Shown here piece by piece: positions 1 to 10,327 of a stretch of 64,000 nt of DNA. The stretch is from Amycolatopsis alkalitolerans. GTDB taxonomy: Bacteria; Actinomycetota; Actinomycetes; Mycobacteriales; Pseudonocardiaceae. Location: NCBI RefSeq assembly GCF_006152065.1, contig NZ_VDFW01000009.1, positions 62,001-126,000 on the forward strand. The letters are read 5' to 3'. Positions within the stretch are counted from its first letter, which is position 1, and each line of letters opens with the position of its first letter. Below the pieces are notes generated by a model that saw nothing but the letters and a program-made list of their open reading frames with translations, was not told the origin of the DNA and ran no database searches. The position numbers were made by a program, and so were the translations under genes.

Positions 1-2
1 TC

Positions 3-680
3 GACGCGACCGAGCACGTCGTCGTCGCGACCGGCATCGTCAACATGTGGAAGGACGACGCGGCGCCCGTCGCCCGCTCCTATCACCGGATCGCCGGCAA
101 GTACCCGGGACGCTTCCTGCTCGGCGTCGGGATCGGCCATCCGGAGGCGACCAAGACCTACCAGAAGCCCTACGAGAAGATGGTCGAATACCTCGACCAA
201 CTCGACGCCGCCGGCGTCCCGGTCGAGGACAGGGCGCTCGCCGCGCTCGGCCCGAAGGTGCTGAAGCTGTCGGCCGACCGCACCGCGGGCGCGCACCCGT
301 ACCTCACCACACCCGAGCACACCCGCCAGGCGCGCGAGATCCTCGGCGAAGGCAAGCTGCTCGTCCCCGAGCACAAGATCGTGCTGGAGTCCGACCCGGA
401 GCGCGCCCGCGCGATCGGCAGGCCGCGCGTGGAGAACCCGTACCTGCACCTGGTCAACTACCGCAGCAACCTCAAGCGGCTGGGCTGGACCGACGAGGAC
501 CTCGCCGACGGCGGCAGTGACGCGCTCGTCGACGCGCTCGCGCTGCACGGCACGGCGGCCCAGATCGCCGAGGGCCTGCAGGCGCATCTCGACGCGGGTG
601 CGGACCAGGTCTGCGTCCAGGTGCTCGACGACGATCCGCTGCCGGCGTACCGGGCTGTGGCGGAGGTCCTGCTGTCGTAG
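3..680 (+). CDS. LLM-class (F420-type) oxidoreductase, 5' truncated
   Basis: The reading frame is open from the window edge to a TAG at 678-680, so this is the C-terminal ~225 residues of a longer protein; the Met at 45 is internal. The visible part has the pattern of luciferase-like (LLM) flavin/F420 oxidoreductases: GRFLLGVGIGHPE near the start, then KVLKLSADRTAGAHPYLTTPEHTRQAREILG, and a late HGTAAQIAEGLQAHLDAGADQVCVQVL segment typical of the TIM-barrel end. Members reduce or oxidise diverse substrates with F420 or FMN; the substrate cannot be read from the sequence. It lies 67 bp upstream of the aldolase start, on the same strand. The family call is firm, the cofactor inferred. Confidence 0.85.
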   Translation, partial: DATEHVVVATGIVNMWKDDAAPVARSYHRIAGKYPGRFLLGVGIGHPEATKTYQKPYEKMVEYLDQLDAAGVPVEDRALAALGPKVLKLSADRTAGAHPYLTTPEHTRQAREILGEGKLLVPEHKIVLESDPERARAIGRPRVENPYLHLVNYRSNLKRLGWTDEDLADGGSDALVDALALHGTAAQIAEGLQAHLDAGADQVCVQVLDDDPLPAYRAVAEVLLS

Positions 681-747
681 TCGCGGCCCGGCGGACCTCG
701 TACGATTCGGGCAAGAAGGCGCACCACCGTCCAGGAGGAGACCAACG

Positions 748-1776
748 ATGCCCATCGCCACCCCCGAGGTCTATGCCGAGATGCTCGACCGGGCCAAGGG
801 AGGCGAGTTCGCCTACCCGGCCATCAACGTGACCTCGTCGGAAACCCTGAACGCGGCGCTGAAGGGGTTCGCCGACGCGGAGAGCGACGGCATCATCCAG
901 GTGTCCACCGGCGGCGCGGAGTTCGCGTCCGGCCTCCATGTCAAGGACATGGTGACGGGCGCGACCGCGCTCGCCGAGTTCGCCCATGTCGTCGCGAAGA
1001 AGTACCCGGTCAACGTCGCGCTGCACACCGACCACTGCCCGAAGGACAAGCTGGACGGTTACGTCAACCCGCTCATCGCCATCTCGCAGGAGCGGGTCAA
1101 CCGCGGCGAGAACCCGCTGTTCCAGTCGCATATGTGGGACGGCTCGGCGATCGACCTCGACGAGAACCTCAAGATCGCGACCAACCTGCTGGAGAAGGCG
1201 GCCGCCGCGAAGATCGTCCTCGAGGTCGAGATCGGCGTCGTCGGTGGTGAGGAAGACGGCGTCTCGAACGAGATCAACGAGAAGCTGTACACCGCCGAGG
1301 GCGACTTCCTGAAGACGGTCGACGCGCTGGGCTCGGGCGAGAAGGGCCGCTACCTGCTGGCCGCCACCTTCGGCAACGTGCACGGCGCGTACAAGCCGGG
1401 CGCGGTCAAGCTGCGTCCGGACGTGCTGAAGCGGGGCCAGGCGGTCGCGTCGGAGAAGCTGGGCCTGCCCGCCGGTTCGAAGCCGTTCCAACTGGTGTTC
1501 CACGGCGGTTCCGGCTCGCTGCTGGAGGAGATCCACGAGGCGGTCTCGTACGGCGTGGTGAAGATGAACGTCGACACCGACACGCAGTACGCGTTCTCCC
1601 GCCCCATCGCGGACCACTTCTTCAAGAACTACGACGGCGTACTGAAGATCGACGGCGAGGTCGGCAACAAGAAGACCTACGACCCGCGCAGTTACCTCAA
1701 GAAGGCCGAGACTTCGATGGCCGCGCGGATCGTCGAGGCCGCGCAGGCGCTCAAGTCCGTGGGCACGAAGCTCTGA
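748..1776 (+). CDS. fba: Class II fructose-bisphosphate aldolase
   Basis: Cleaves fructose 1,6-bisphosphate to dihydroxyacetone phosphate and glyceraldehyde 3-phosphate in cytosolic glycolysis/gluconeogenesis. The 342-residue length fits the actinobacterial class IIA zinc enzyme. Visible signatures are NVALHTDHCPKDKLDGYV, with the zinc-binding His and catalytic Asp, EVEIGVVGGEEDGV, the glycine-rich FHGGSGS phosphate loop and MNVDTDTQYAF. The frame is open well upstream, but the start is set at ATG 748 because AGGAGGAG lies at 733-740 and the protein then begins MPIATPEVYAEML as in the family. It is followed by a perfect 15-bp inverted repeat (1801-1842). Confidence 0.97.
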   Translation: MPIATPEVYAEMLDRAKGGEFAYPAINVTSSETLNAALKGFADAESDGIIQVSTGGAEFASGLHVKDMVTGATALAEFAHVVAKKYPVNVALHTDHCPKDKLDGYVNPLIAISQERVNRGENPLFQSHMWDGSAIDLDENLKIATNLLEKAAAAKIVLEVEIGVVGGEEDGVSNEINEKLYTAEGDFLKTVDALGSGEKGRYLLAATFGNVHGAYKPGAVKLRPDVLKRGQAVASEKLGLPAGSKPFQLVFHGGSGSLLEEIHEAVSYGVVKMNVDTDTQYAFSRPIADHFFKNYDGVLKIDGEVGNKKTYDPRSYLKKAETSMAARIVEAAQALKSVGTKL

Positions 1777-1800
1777 CTTCACCCGCGGGTGTACTTGCCG

Positions 1801-1842
1801 TGGGCATCACGGGCCCGGCATTGTGTCGGCCCGTGATGCCCA
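1801..1842 (+). terminator. Perfect 15-bp stem terminator after fba
   Basis: TGGGCATCACGGGCC at 1801-1815 is followed, after a 12-nt loop, by its exact reverse complement at 1828-1842, 24 nt after the fba stop. There is no T tract, as is common for actinobacterial terminators. A 27-codon ORF (ATG 1836, stop 1917-1919) with a hydrophobic stretch VAAVLVACLVLLGSGVLASF starts inside the right arm. Confidence 0.75.
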
Positions 1843-1936
1843 AACGAATGGTCGCCGCCGTGCTCGTCGCGTGCCTCGTCCTCCTCGGCAGCGGGGTGCT
1901 CGCCAGCTTCGTCTTCTGACGAGGCAGGATGGCGGC

Positions 1937-2344
1937 ATGACGAACCTGCTGGAGCCGGAGCCCACCCGGCTCCCCGAACGCACCGACGCACAGGCCGCAC
2001 TCGACGCCGGGACCGATCCCGCCGAGGTCGCCGCCGAGCACCCGGACTTCAGCGAGGCCTGGGCCGCGCTGGGCGAACGCGCGCTGGACGCAGGTGAGAT
2101 CGTCGCCGCGTACGCCTACGCCCGCACCGGCTACCACCGCGGCCTCGATCAGCTGCGCCGCGCCGGGTGGAAGGGTTTCGGCCCGGTGCCCTGGAACCAC
2201 CGGCCCAACCAGGGCTTCCTGCGAGCCCTCGCCGTCCTGGCGAAGGCCGCCGAGCGCATCGGCGAGACCGAGGAGTACGAGCGCTGCCGCACGTTCCTCG
2301 TCGACTCCGATCCGGCCGCCGCCGAGGCGACCGGGCTGACGTAA
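1937..2344 (+). CDS. DUF3151 domain protein
   Basis: A 135-residue soluble protein starting MTNLLEPEPTRLPERTDAQAAL. I recognise it as the actinobacterial DUF3151 family, found next to fba in mycobacteria and relatives. It is helical and has a conserved central part around YAYARTGYHRGLDQLRRAGWKG and VPWNHRPNQGFLRAL. No catalytic motif is apparent and the function is not known. ATG 1937 is used because the upstream part of the open frame crosses the fba terminator. It is separated from the convergent lipase by about 65 bp, which hold only a weak GGCGC-TTC-GCGCC hairpin at 2387-2399. Confidence 0.8.
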   Translation: MTNLLEPEPTRLPERTDAQAALDAGTDPAEVAAEHPDFSEAWAALGERALDAGEIVAAYAYARTGYHRGLDQLRRAGWKGFGPVPWNHRPNQGFLRALAVLAKAAERIGETEEYERCRTFLVDSDPAAAEATGLT

Positions 2345-2409
2345 ACGGTCAAGCGCACCGCCCGCCCGACCACCGCCCCTCATCGAGGCGCTTCGCGCCG
2401 CGGTGTTCT

Positions 2410-3633
2410 CTAAAAGGCTCCACAATTGTCCGGGGCCGGAGCGCCGTGCAGGCGCGCGTCCAGCCAGGCGAAGGCGTCCGGGTAGGCGGCCAGTGCGCCG
2501 CCCACGTGCGTCGGCGCGGCGAGGGTGTCGAACTGCACGGTCGCTCCTTCCGAGCACCACTCGCGGGCCATGGTCCGGCCCTGCGGGTAGGGCACGATGT
2601 CGTCGAGCGCGCTGTGCGCGACCAGCACCGGCACGGCCGGCGGGGTAAGCCCGATTCGCTGCTCGCCGACGACCGTTTTGAAGGGTTCTTCACCCAGGTA
2701 CGCGGTGATCGGCCGGCCGTCGGCGGTCAGGTCGGCGGTGCGGGTGAAGGCGTGGTTGAGGATCGCGTCGGCGGTGCACTCGTTCTCGACCTGCTTCTCG
2801 AGTGCCTTGCCCTTCGCGTTGAGCACGCTCGTGATGTTCAGGTCGGGGTAGGCGTAGTTCATGCTCGCGACGGCGAACAGCAGGAAGCCGACCGCGTAGT
2901 GCCCGTCGAGGTTCCTCGCGACGGCGGCCAGGTCGGCGGGCGGGGCCCCGGCATACGCGCCCTTGAGCTGCAGTTCGGGTGCGTACGCCGGTTGCAGTTC
3001 CGCCGCCGCGGCGGAGGCGCCGCCACCCTGTGAGTACCCGGCGATCGCGACCGGGCCGTCTGCGGGGAGGCCGGAACCGGGCAGCCGCTGGGCGGCACGG
3101 ATCGCGTCGAGCACCGCGTACCCCTCGGCCTTGCGGTTGACATAGGTGTGCACGCCCGGCGTGCCCAGCCCCTCGTAGTCGGTGATCACGACGCCGTAGC
3201 CGCGGCCGAGCAGTCCCGAAATGAACGGGCCCTCGTACTCCTGGCCCGCGCCGAGGGCCTTCGACGGCGCGCACTGGTCACCGAGACCCTGCGTGCCGGC
3301 GGCGTAGCTGATGATGGGGCGAGGGCCGGGACCCTGCCACGGCAGCGTGGGGGTGAGCACCGTGCCGGTGACCGCGACCGGATCGCCGTGGGTGTCGGTA
3401 CTGCGGTACATGATGCGCTGGACCTTGGCGGGGGCGGGCAAGGTCTTCGCCGGGTCGAGGAAGAACTGCGACGGCTCGTGCCGGATGATGTCTCCAGGAG
3501 AGCCCGCCGGCAGGGGCGACGGCGGATCGTAGAAGTCGGCGGCCCCGGCCGGCGCCGCCCCGACAGTCAGCGAGACCAGACCGATGACCGAGGCGAGGGC
3601 TGCCACGATCCCGCGGCGGTGGGTCAGACGCAT
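2410..3633 (-). CDS. Secreted lipase (LIP family alpha/beta hydrolase)
   Basis: A 407-residue exported hydrolase. The N-terminus MRLTHRRG followed by a hydrophobic segment and an AGA/APAGAA cleavage region is a signal peptide. The mature part matches the secretory-lipase family (PF03583 type): ADFYDPPSPLP, conserved PGDIIRHE, YRSTDTHGDPVAVTGTVLTP, the nucleophile elbow GYSQGG, a late Asp in AHSALDDIVPYPQG and a His in APTHVGG, forming a plausible Ser-Asp-His triad. Two cysteine pairs fit an extracellular enzyme. It probably hydrolyses triacylglycerols or other esters. The divergent TetR gene and the dyad at 3654-3677 suggest regulation by that repressor. Confidence 0.9.
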   Translation of the reverse strand: MRLTHRRGIVAALASVIGLVSLTVGAAPAGAADFYDPPSPLPAGSPGDIIRHEPSQFFLDPAKTLPAPAKVQRIMYRSTDTHGDPVAVTGTVLTPTLPWQGPGPRPIISYAAGTQGLGDQCAPSKALGAGQEYEGPFISGLLGRGYGVVITDYEGLGTPGVHTYVNRKAEGYAVLDAIRAAQRLPGSGLPADGPVAIAGYSQGGGASAAAAELQPAYAPELQLKGAYAGAPPADLAAVARNLDGHYAVGFLLFAVASMNYAYPDLNITSVLNAKGKALEKQVENECTADAILNHAFTRTADLTADGRPITAYLGEEPFKTVVGEQRIGLTPPAVPVLVAHSALDDIVPYPQGRTMAREWCSEGATVQFDTLAAPTHVGGALAAYPDAFAWLDARLHGAPAPDNCGAF

Positions 3634-3653
3634 GCTCGCTCCCCGATAAACTA

Positions 3654-3677
3654 TTTTCCGACAGCGCTGTCCGAAAA
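3654..3677. promoter_or_regulatory. Probable TetR operator between lipase and tetR
   Basis: A 24-bp near-perfect dyad, TTTTCCGACAGC and its mirror GCTGTCCGAAAA, with an uninterrupted 12-bp palindrome GACAGCGCTGTC at its centre. It lies in the 58-bp divergent gap, 20 bp from the lipase ATG and 14 bp from the tetR GTG, where one bound repressor could control both genes. Confidence 0.75.
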
Positions 3678-3691
3678 AGGATCGAGGTCAG

Positions 3692-4351
3692 GTGAGTGAG
3701 GCGTCAATCCCCCGGAAGCGTGGTCCGGGTCGGCCGCGCAGGCTGCCGGTCGAGGAACAACGCGGGCTCGTCCTGGCGGCGGCACGGCAGGTGTTCGCCG
3801 CCCGCGGCGTCCAGGGCGCGACGATCGAGGGGATCGCGCGCCAGGCCGGGCTGACCAGGCAGGCGGTCTACGAACTGTTCGGCGACAAGCACGAACTGTT
3901 CACGCACACCGTCGCCGACACCGAGGAACTCGCGTACCGGACCATCGCCGAACGTGGTTCGGGCGACCCCGAGCTGGACCTGAAGTCCTGGGCACGCAAG
4001 AACTACGCGACCATGTTCGCCTTCGTCGCCGAGCATCCGGACGCGCTGCCGGTGCTGCAGGAAGCCGAACGCACGGGCGACCCCGCGGCGACCCGCCTGC
4101 GTTCCCGGCTCGCCGAGGTCTACACCGCCGCGAGCGGCGAACGCTGGGCCGCGTTCGGGATCGAGCCGGGGCGGGCGGACACCGCGCTGGTCGCGATGTA
4201 CTTCGCGATGACGGAGGTGCTGGTCACCCTGTCCTGGCCCGGCGAGCCACCGGACCCCGACGCGCTGATCGACCTGCTCACCGAGTTCACCATCGGTGGC
4301 GTGCTCCGCCTCTACAGCCACGCGCCGGACGTACTCGACCGGTTGCGCTGA
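3692..4351 (+). CDS. TetR family transcriptional regulator
   Basis: A 219-residue regulator with an N-terminal TetR helix-turn-helix (about residues 20-70: LVLAAARQVFAARGVQGATIEGIARQAGLTRQAVYELFGDKHELF) preceded by a basic RKRGPGRPRR arm. The C-terminal ligand/dimer domain is helical. The start is GTG 3692 after GAGGTCAG. It is divergent from the secreted lipase with a strong dyad in between, so local control of the lipase and itself is the simplest reading; the inducer is unknown and might be a fatty acid or lipid product (inference). Confidence 0.9.
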   Translation: MSEASIPRKRGPGRPRRLPVEEQRGLVLAAARQVFAARGVQGATIEGIARQAGLTRQAVYELFGDKHELFTHTVADTEELAYRTIAERGSGDPELDLKSWARKNYATMFAFVAEHPDALPVLQEAERTGDPAATRLRSRLAEVYTAASGERWAAFGIEPGRADTALVAMYFAMTEVLVTLSWPGEPPDPDALIDLLTEFTIGGVLRLYSHAPDVLDRLR

Positions 4352-4429
4352 GCCCGGCCACGTCGCGGACATACTGTTCGCTGGGCGGCCTGCCCGGTTT
4401 CCTTCGCCGGGGCGGGACTTTCCGCGAGA

Positions 4430-5056
4430 TCAGCAGTGCCCGAGCATGTCGGTGAGCGTTGACTTCTCCGCGCTGTTGACCGTCAGGTTCCACCTGGACT
4501 TCACGGCGATCCACATCTCCGCGTAGGTGCACCAGTAGCTCGTGAGCGACGGCTTCCACTCGTCGGGCGAGGCGTCGCCCTTCGCCTGGTTGACGTTGTC
4601 GGTGACCGCGATCAGCTGCGGGTCGGCCAGGTCATTGGCGTAGGCCTGCCGCTGCGCCTGCGTCCACGAAGCGGCGCCGGTGCGCCACGCGTCGGCAAGC
4701 GGGACGACGTGGTCGATGTCCACGTCGGACGGGGCGGTCCAGGTCGCGCCGTCGTACGGGCTGTACCAGCTGCCCGAGGTCGGGTAGCAGTCGGAGCCGG
4801 TGGTGACGTTCGTGCCGTCGCGTTTGAGCACGACCTCGCGGGTGTTACAACTGTTGCCCTGGTCGATCCAGTGCGGGAACTTGTCGCGCGAGTAGCCGTC
4901 GAGGCTGCCGTCGGCCTTGACGGTGAGCGCGGCCAGCTCGCTGCGCGCGGTCGATTCGGAGGGGATACCGGGCGGCGTGGCCAGTGCGGTGCCGGTGAAC
5001 CCGGCAGCCACGATCACGGAGACAGTGAGAACGGTGAGCGTACGGGAACCAGGCAT
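4430..5056 (-). CDS. Secreted HNH family endonuclease (DUF1524-type)
   Basis: A 208-residue exported protein. Residues 1-27 form a signal peptide (hydrophobic LTVLTVSVIVAAGFTGTALA). The catalytic segment is DVDIDHVVPLADAWRTG, with the D115-H116 pair of the His-Me/HNH fold, followed by LIAVTDNVNQAKGDASPDEWKP, where the conserved N and K-D contacts sit. Paired cysteines (70/90 and near the end) suggest disulfides outside the cell. ATG 5056 is chosen because the signal peptide starts there; the frame upstream is low-complexity. Such enzymes are probably nutritional or competitive extracellular DNases. It stands alone between convergent tetR and the purA-adjacent gene. Confidence 0.85.
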   Translation of the reverse strand: MPGSRTLTVLTVSVIVAAGFTGTALATPPGIPSESTARSELAALTVKADGSLDGYSRDKFPHWIDQGNSCNTREVVLKRDGTNVTTGSDCYPTSGSWYSPYDGATWTAPSDVDIDHVVPLADAWRTGAASWTQAQRQAYANDLADPQLIAVTDNVNQAKGDASPDEWKPSLTSYWCTYAEMWIAVKSRWNLTVNSAEKSTLTDMLGHC

Positions 5057-5208
5057 GCTCTGAGCGTGAGCGAGGAAAGTGACGGAGGCAATACTGGTGG
5101 GTGATTTACCGACGTCCGTAGGATGACCAATCCGACCTAAAGTAGGCGGACCGTGATCGCCGTGACTGCCGGTCGGATTGGGACCGAACGACGCAGCACG
5201 TTCTGTAG

Positions 5209-7216
<2,008 letters not shown>

Positions 7217-7267
7217 GCCCGCGGAAGGCCGCGCGGTAGACGGTTGTTCGGCCACCCGGACGAAGAT

Positions 7268-8782
7268 TCAGGCTGTGACGGCCTCCGGCTCCTCCTCAGC
7301 GGGGACAGCCGGCTTCTTCGGCAGGAAGAGCGCCGGGATGAAGCACACCGCGACGAGGATCAGCGCCCAGAGGAACGTGGACGCGAACGCGTCGGCCGAG
7401 GCGGCGGCCGCGGCGTCGTGTGTCCGCGGGTTCATGATCAGCGCCGTCGCGGCGAGCTGGCCCTGGCTGGTCGGCACGCCGAACTTCCCGGCGAGCAGGC
7501 TGGCCAGGATGATCGACATCACCGCCGAGCCGATCCCACCGCCGGCCTGCTGCACGATGTTCATCGTCGTCGACGCCCGCGCCACCGACCGCTGAGTCAG
7601 CGTCTGGAGGGCAGCCGCGTTGATCGGCATCATCGTGGCGCCCATCCCGAGCCCCATCACGAACAATCCGGCCATCAACACCAGGTACGGCGTGTTCGCG
7701 CCGACCTGGGTGGTGAACACCGCCAGGCCCGCGATGATCACCAGGATCCCGGGCAGCACGACCTTGCCCGGCCCGATCTTGTCGGCGAGCCGCCCGGCGA
7801 TGGGCATCGTGATCATCGCGCCGATGCCCTGCGGCGCCAGCAACAACCCGGCCTGCAACGCGGACTCGCCGCGCACCAGTACGAAGTACGTGGGTAGCAG
7901 GAGCATCGAGCCGAGGAAGGCCAGGATGAAGAAGGACATGGTGAGCATCGCGACCGCGAAGGTCCTGTTCCTGAAGAGCTTCAGGTCCACCAGCGGGTTC
8001 TTGATCCGCCCGGCGCGCAGCACGAACGCGACGATCAGGGCGAGCCCGGCGACCGCGGGCAGCCAGACACCGACCGAGGAAACCCCGCCCTCCTGCGGGA
8101 TCTTGGACACGCCGAAGATCAGCAACGCGAGCCCGGGCGAGAGCATCAGCATGCCGGGGAAGTCGAACTTCTCCGCCGGGCGCGGTTCGTCCTTCGGCAG
8201 GATCCGCCACGCGAGCAGGAACGCGATCGCGCCGATCGGCACGTTGATGTAGAAGATCCAGCGCCAGCTCACCGCGTCGACGAGCCAGCCGCCGAGGATC
8301 GGCCCGCCGATCGGCCCGAGCAGCATCGGCACCCCGAGCACCGCCATCACCCGGCCGACCCGGTGCGGGCCCGCGGCCCTCGTCATGATCGTCATACCGG
8401 CCGGCATCAGCATCCCGCCGCCGAAACCCTGCAGCACGCGGAACGCGATGAGCGACTCGATGTTCCACGCCATCCCGGCGAGCATCGAGCCGAGCAGGAA
8501 CAGCCCGATCGACAGCAGATACGGCCGCTTGCTGCCGAACCGGTCGCAAGCCCAGCCGGTGACCGGAATCACGGTCGCCAGCGCCAGCATGTAGCCGGTC
8601 ACGACCCACTGGATGGTGTCGAACGAGGTCTTGAACTCCAGCGTCAGCGCCTGCAGCGCCACGTTCACGACCGTGGTGTCGAGAATGGCCATGACGGCGC
8701 CGAGCACGACGACTCCGGCGACCTTCAGCACGGCCGGATCGAGCTTGTCGGAATCCGCAGGTCTGGGCTCGGCAGTAGTCAT
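7268..8782 (-). CDS. MFS drug:H+ antiporter, DHA2 (14-TM) family
   Basis: A 504-residue polytopic membrane protein of the EmrB/QacA class. The N-terminal helix carries VVVLGAVMAILDTTVVNVALQAL (the family motif D1); then come GYMLALATVIPVTGWACDRFGSKRPYLLSIGLFLLGSMLAGMAW (motif A) and the antiporter motif C region GRVMAVLGVPMLLGPIGGPILGGWLVDAVSWRWIFYINVPIG. About 14 hydrophobic segments are visible. It likely exports toxic compounds or a natural product by proton exchange; substrate unknown. Its start is ATG 8782, and the 347-bp stretch upstream holds no gene. Confidence 0.93.
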   Translation of the reverse strand: MTTAEPRPADSDKLDPAVLKVAGVVVLGAVMAILDTTVVNVALQALTLEFKTSFDTIQWVVTGYMLALATVIPVTGWACDRFGSKRPYLLSIGLFLLGSMLAGMAWNIESLIAFRVLQGFGGGMLMPAGMTIMTRAAGPHRVGRVMAVLGVPMLLGPIGGPILGGWLVDAVSWRWIFYINVPIGAIAFLLAWRILPKDEPRPAEKFDFPGMLMLSPGLALLIFGVSKIPQEGGVSSVGVWLPAVAGLALIVAFVLRAGRIKNPLVDLKLFRNRTFAVAMLTMSFFILAFLGSMLLLPTYFVLVRGESALQAGLLLAPQGIGAMITMPIAGRLADKIGPGKVVLPGILVIIAGLAVFTTQVGANTPYLVLMAGLFVMGLGMGATMMPINAAALQTLTQRSVARASTTMNIVQQAGGGIGSAVMSIILASLLAGKFGVPTSQGQLAATALIMNPRTHDAAAAASADAFASTFLWALILVAVCFIPALFLPKKPAVPAEEEPEAVTA

Positions 8783-9129
8783 GGGATCCGTTTCGCGTCG
8801 GGGAGCAAGGCAAGGCGCAGCCGAAGAAGCGCCGCCCCGCTGCGAAACCCCCTCAAGCTGCTATCGAGACTATCGAAACGGAAAAACGTGACGCTACGGC
8901 TTTTCGCCGTGGGCTGAAGCATTTCCGCTGGGGCCAAGCGCTACTGTTGCCCGCACCACCACGGCTTCCCCGAGCGCGCGCCGGGGAAGTCCCTCGGTAC
9001 CGGCAGACCCGCCGGTTGACCGGATTGGTGGTTGTCCATGGGTCATCCTCGCCCTCGCCGAAGCACTCGAAATAGACGCAGGGGACCTGCTTCACGGACT
9101 GAAAGCAGATCCCCTGCCGTAAGAACGCG
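8783..9129. other. Intergenic stretch without a gene
   Basis: About 347 bp between the MFS exporter and the glycerophosphodiesterase, both on the minus strand. It must carry the exporter promoter, but I see no clear -35/-10 pair; a short near-repeat TATCGAGA/TATCGAAA lies at about 8864-8880. The only defined element is the terminator at 9078-9117. Short ORFs here show no protein-like composition. Confidence 0.6.
9078..9117 (-). terminator. Stem-loop terminator after the GDPD gene
   Basis: GCAGGGGACCTGCTT (9078-9092) pairs with AAGCAGATCCCCTGC (9103-9117), 14 of 15 positions, around a 10-nt loop. It starts 12 nt beyond the stop of the glycerophosphodiesterase gene in that gene's direction. 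Confidence 0.7.
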
Positions 9130-10221
9130 CTACGCGCCGGTTACCGCGAGCAACGCCGTGTCCGGCTGGTCGGCGAAGAACCCGTCGATTCCCGCTGCCA
9201 GGAAAGCGGATTCCTCGGCGAAAATGTCGCCCCACGCGGTCGGGTCCGAAGAGGAGCGCAGGTTCGCGGGCAGGAAGGCGTTCTCGTTGCGGAAGGTGTA
9301 CGGCGCCACCTTCAGCCCGGCGTCGTGCGCGTCGCGCACCAACGTCGTCGGCGCGGCGAGGTTCCCGGCCGCGTCGCGCGGGATGATCTGGTTCTTGTCC
9401 GGGCCAAGATAATCGGCGTAGGTCGAGATCTCCTTCAACCCCGCGGGCGTGACCAGATCCGCGTACGTGCGCTTGTCGCCCTTCGCGACGAAGTCCGCCG
9501 GCGCCCCGGTTGCCGACGTCAGTTGCAGCAGCGGCACGCGCACCTGCTTGCTCAGCGCTTCGAGGTTCGACACCTCGAACGACTGGATGATCACCGGCGC
9601 GCTGCGCCGGTTGAGCCCGTTGCGGTTGAGGATGTCGACCAGCTTCGGCTCGGTCGGGTTGCCGATCGAGGTGAAGTACGTCGAGTGCTTGACCTCGGGA
9701 TACGTCCCCAGCGTGCGGTGCAGTTGCCGGCCGAGGCGCGTCGTCAGGTCCAGCACCTCCTGGTACGTGGCGATCTGCCAGCGCCCGTCGTAGATCGTAT
9801 TGTGCGGGCGCACCTCCGGGATCCGCTCGGTCGCACGCAGCGTCTTGAGTTCGGCGAGCGTGAAGTCCTCGGTGAACCAGCCGGTGAGCGCGTTCCCCTC
9901 GATGACCTTCGTGGTCCTGCGCGACGCGAACTCCGGATGCCGCGCGACGTCGGTGGTGCCGCCGATCTCGTTCTCGTGCCGCGCGACCAGCCGGCCGTCC
10001 TTGGTCGGCACAAGATCCACGTCCACCCAGTTCACGCCCTGGCGGAAGGCGAGCTCGTACGACGCGAGCGTGTGCTCCGGGCGGTACCCGGGCGCGCCGC
10101 GATGGCCGACGACCACCGGACCGCGGTCTTCCGTGCGCGTGTCCTCGACCGCGCTCGACGGGCTGGCCAACCCGAGCAACGCCAGCCCGGACAACAGTCC
10201 CACCACCATTCGTGTCCGCAT
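9130..10221 (-). CDS. Secreted glycerophosphodiester phosphodiesterase
   Basis: A 363-residue exported enzyme that hydrolyses glycerophosphodiesters to glycerol 3-phosphate and an alcohol. The start is taken at ATG 10221 (MRTRMVVGLLSGLALLGLASPSSA), which begins a normal signal peptide; the frame runs 13 codons further up. The mature protein shows the GDPD signature VVVGHRGAPGYRPEHTLASYELAFRQGVNWVDVDLVPTKDGRLVARHE, with the catalytic His pair and acidic metal ligands, and the late DGFFADQPDTA segment. The large insertion between the N- and C-terminal signatures is typical of periplasmic/secreted GlpQ-like enzymes. Role: phosphate or glycerol scavenging outside the cell. Confidence 0.93.
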   Translation of the reverse strand: MRTRMVVGLLSGLALLGLASPSSAVEDTRTEDRGPVVVGHRGAPGYRPEHTLASYELAFRQGVNWVDVDLVPTKDGRLVARHENEIGGTTDVARHPEFASRRTTKVIEGNALTGWFTEDFTLAELKTLRATERIPEVRPHNTIYDGRWQIATYQEVLDLTTRLGRQLHRTLGTYPEVKHSTYFTSIGNPTEPKLVDILNRNGLNRRSAPVIIQSFEVSNLEALSKQVRVPLLQLTSATGAPADFVAKGDKRTYADLVTPAGLKEISTYADYLGPDKNQIIPRDAAGNLAAPTTLVRDAHDAGLKVAPYTFRNENAFLPANLRSSSDPTAWGDIFAEESAFLAAGIDGFFADQPDTALLAVTGA

Positions 10222-10327
10222 GATCACCACTGTCCAGCGGACACACTGCGAAAGCGGCAAAACGGATCGACGCGTCGTCGTCGGGCGGGTGAACGGCGCG
10301 TGCGGGGTGCCCGGTTAGTCTCAGGGC

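Noticed and set aside
1836-1919. The 27-codon hydrophobic ORF as a firm gene
   Set aside because: It starts inside a perfect terminator stem and has no independent support; kept only as a finding.
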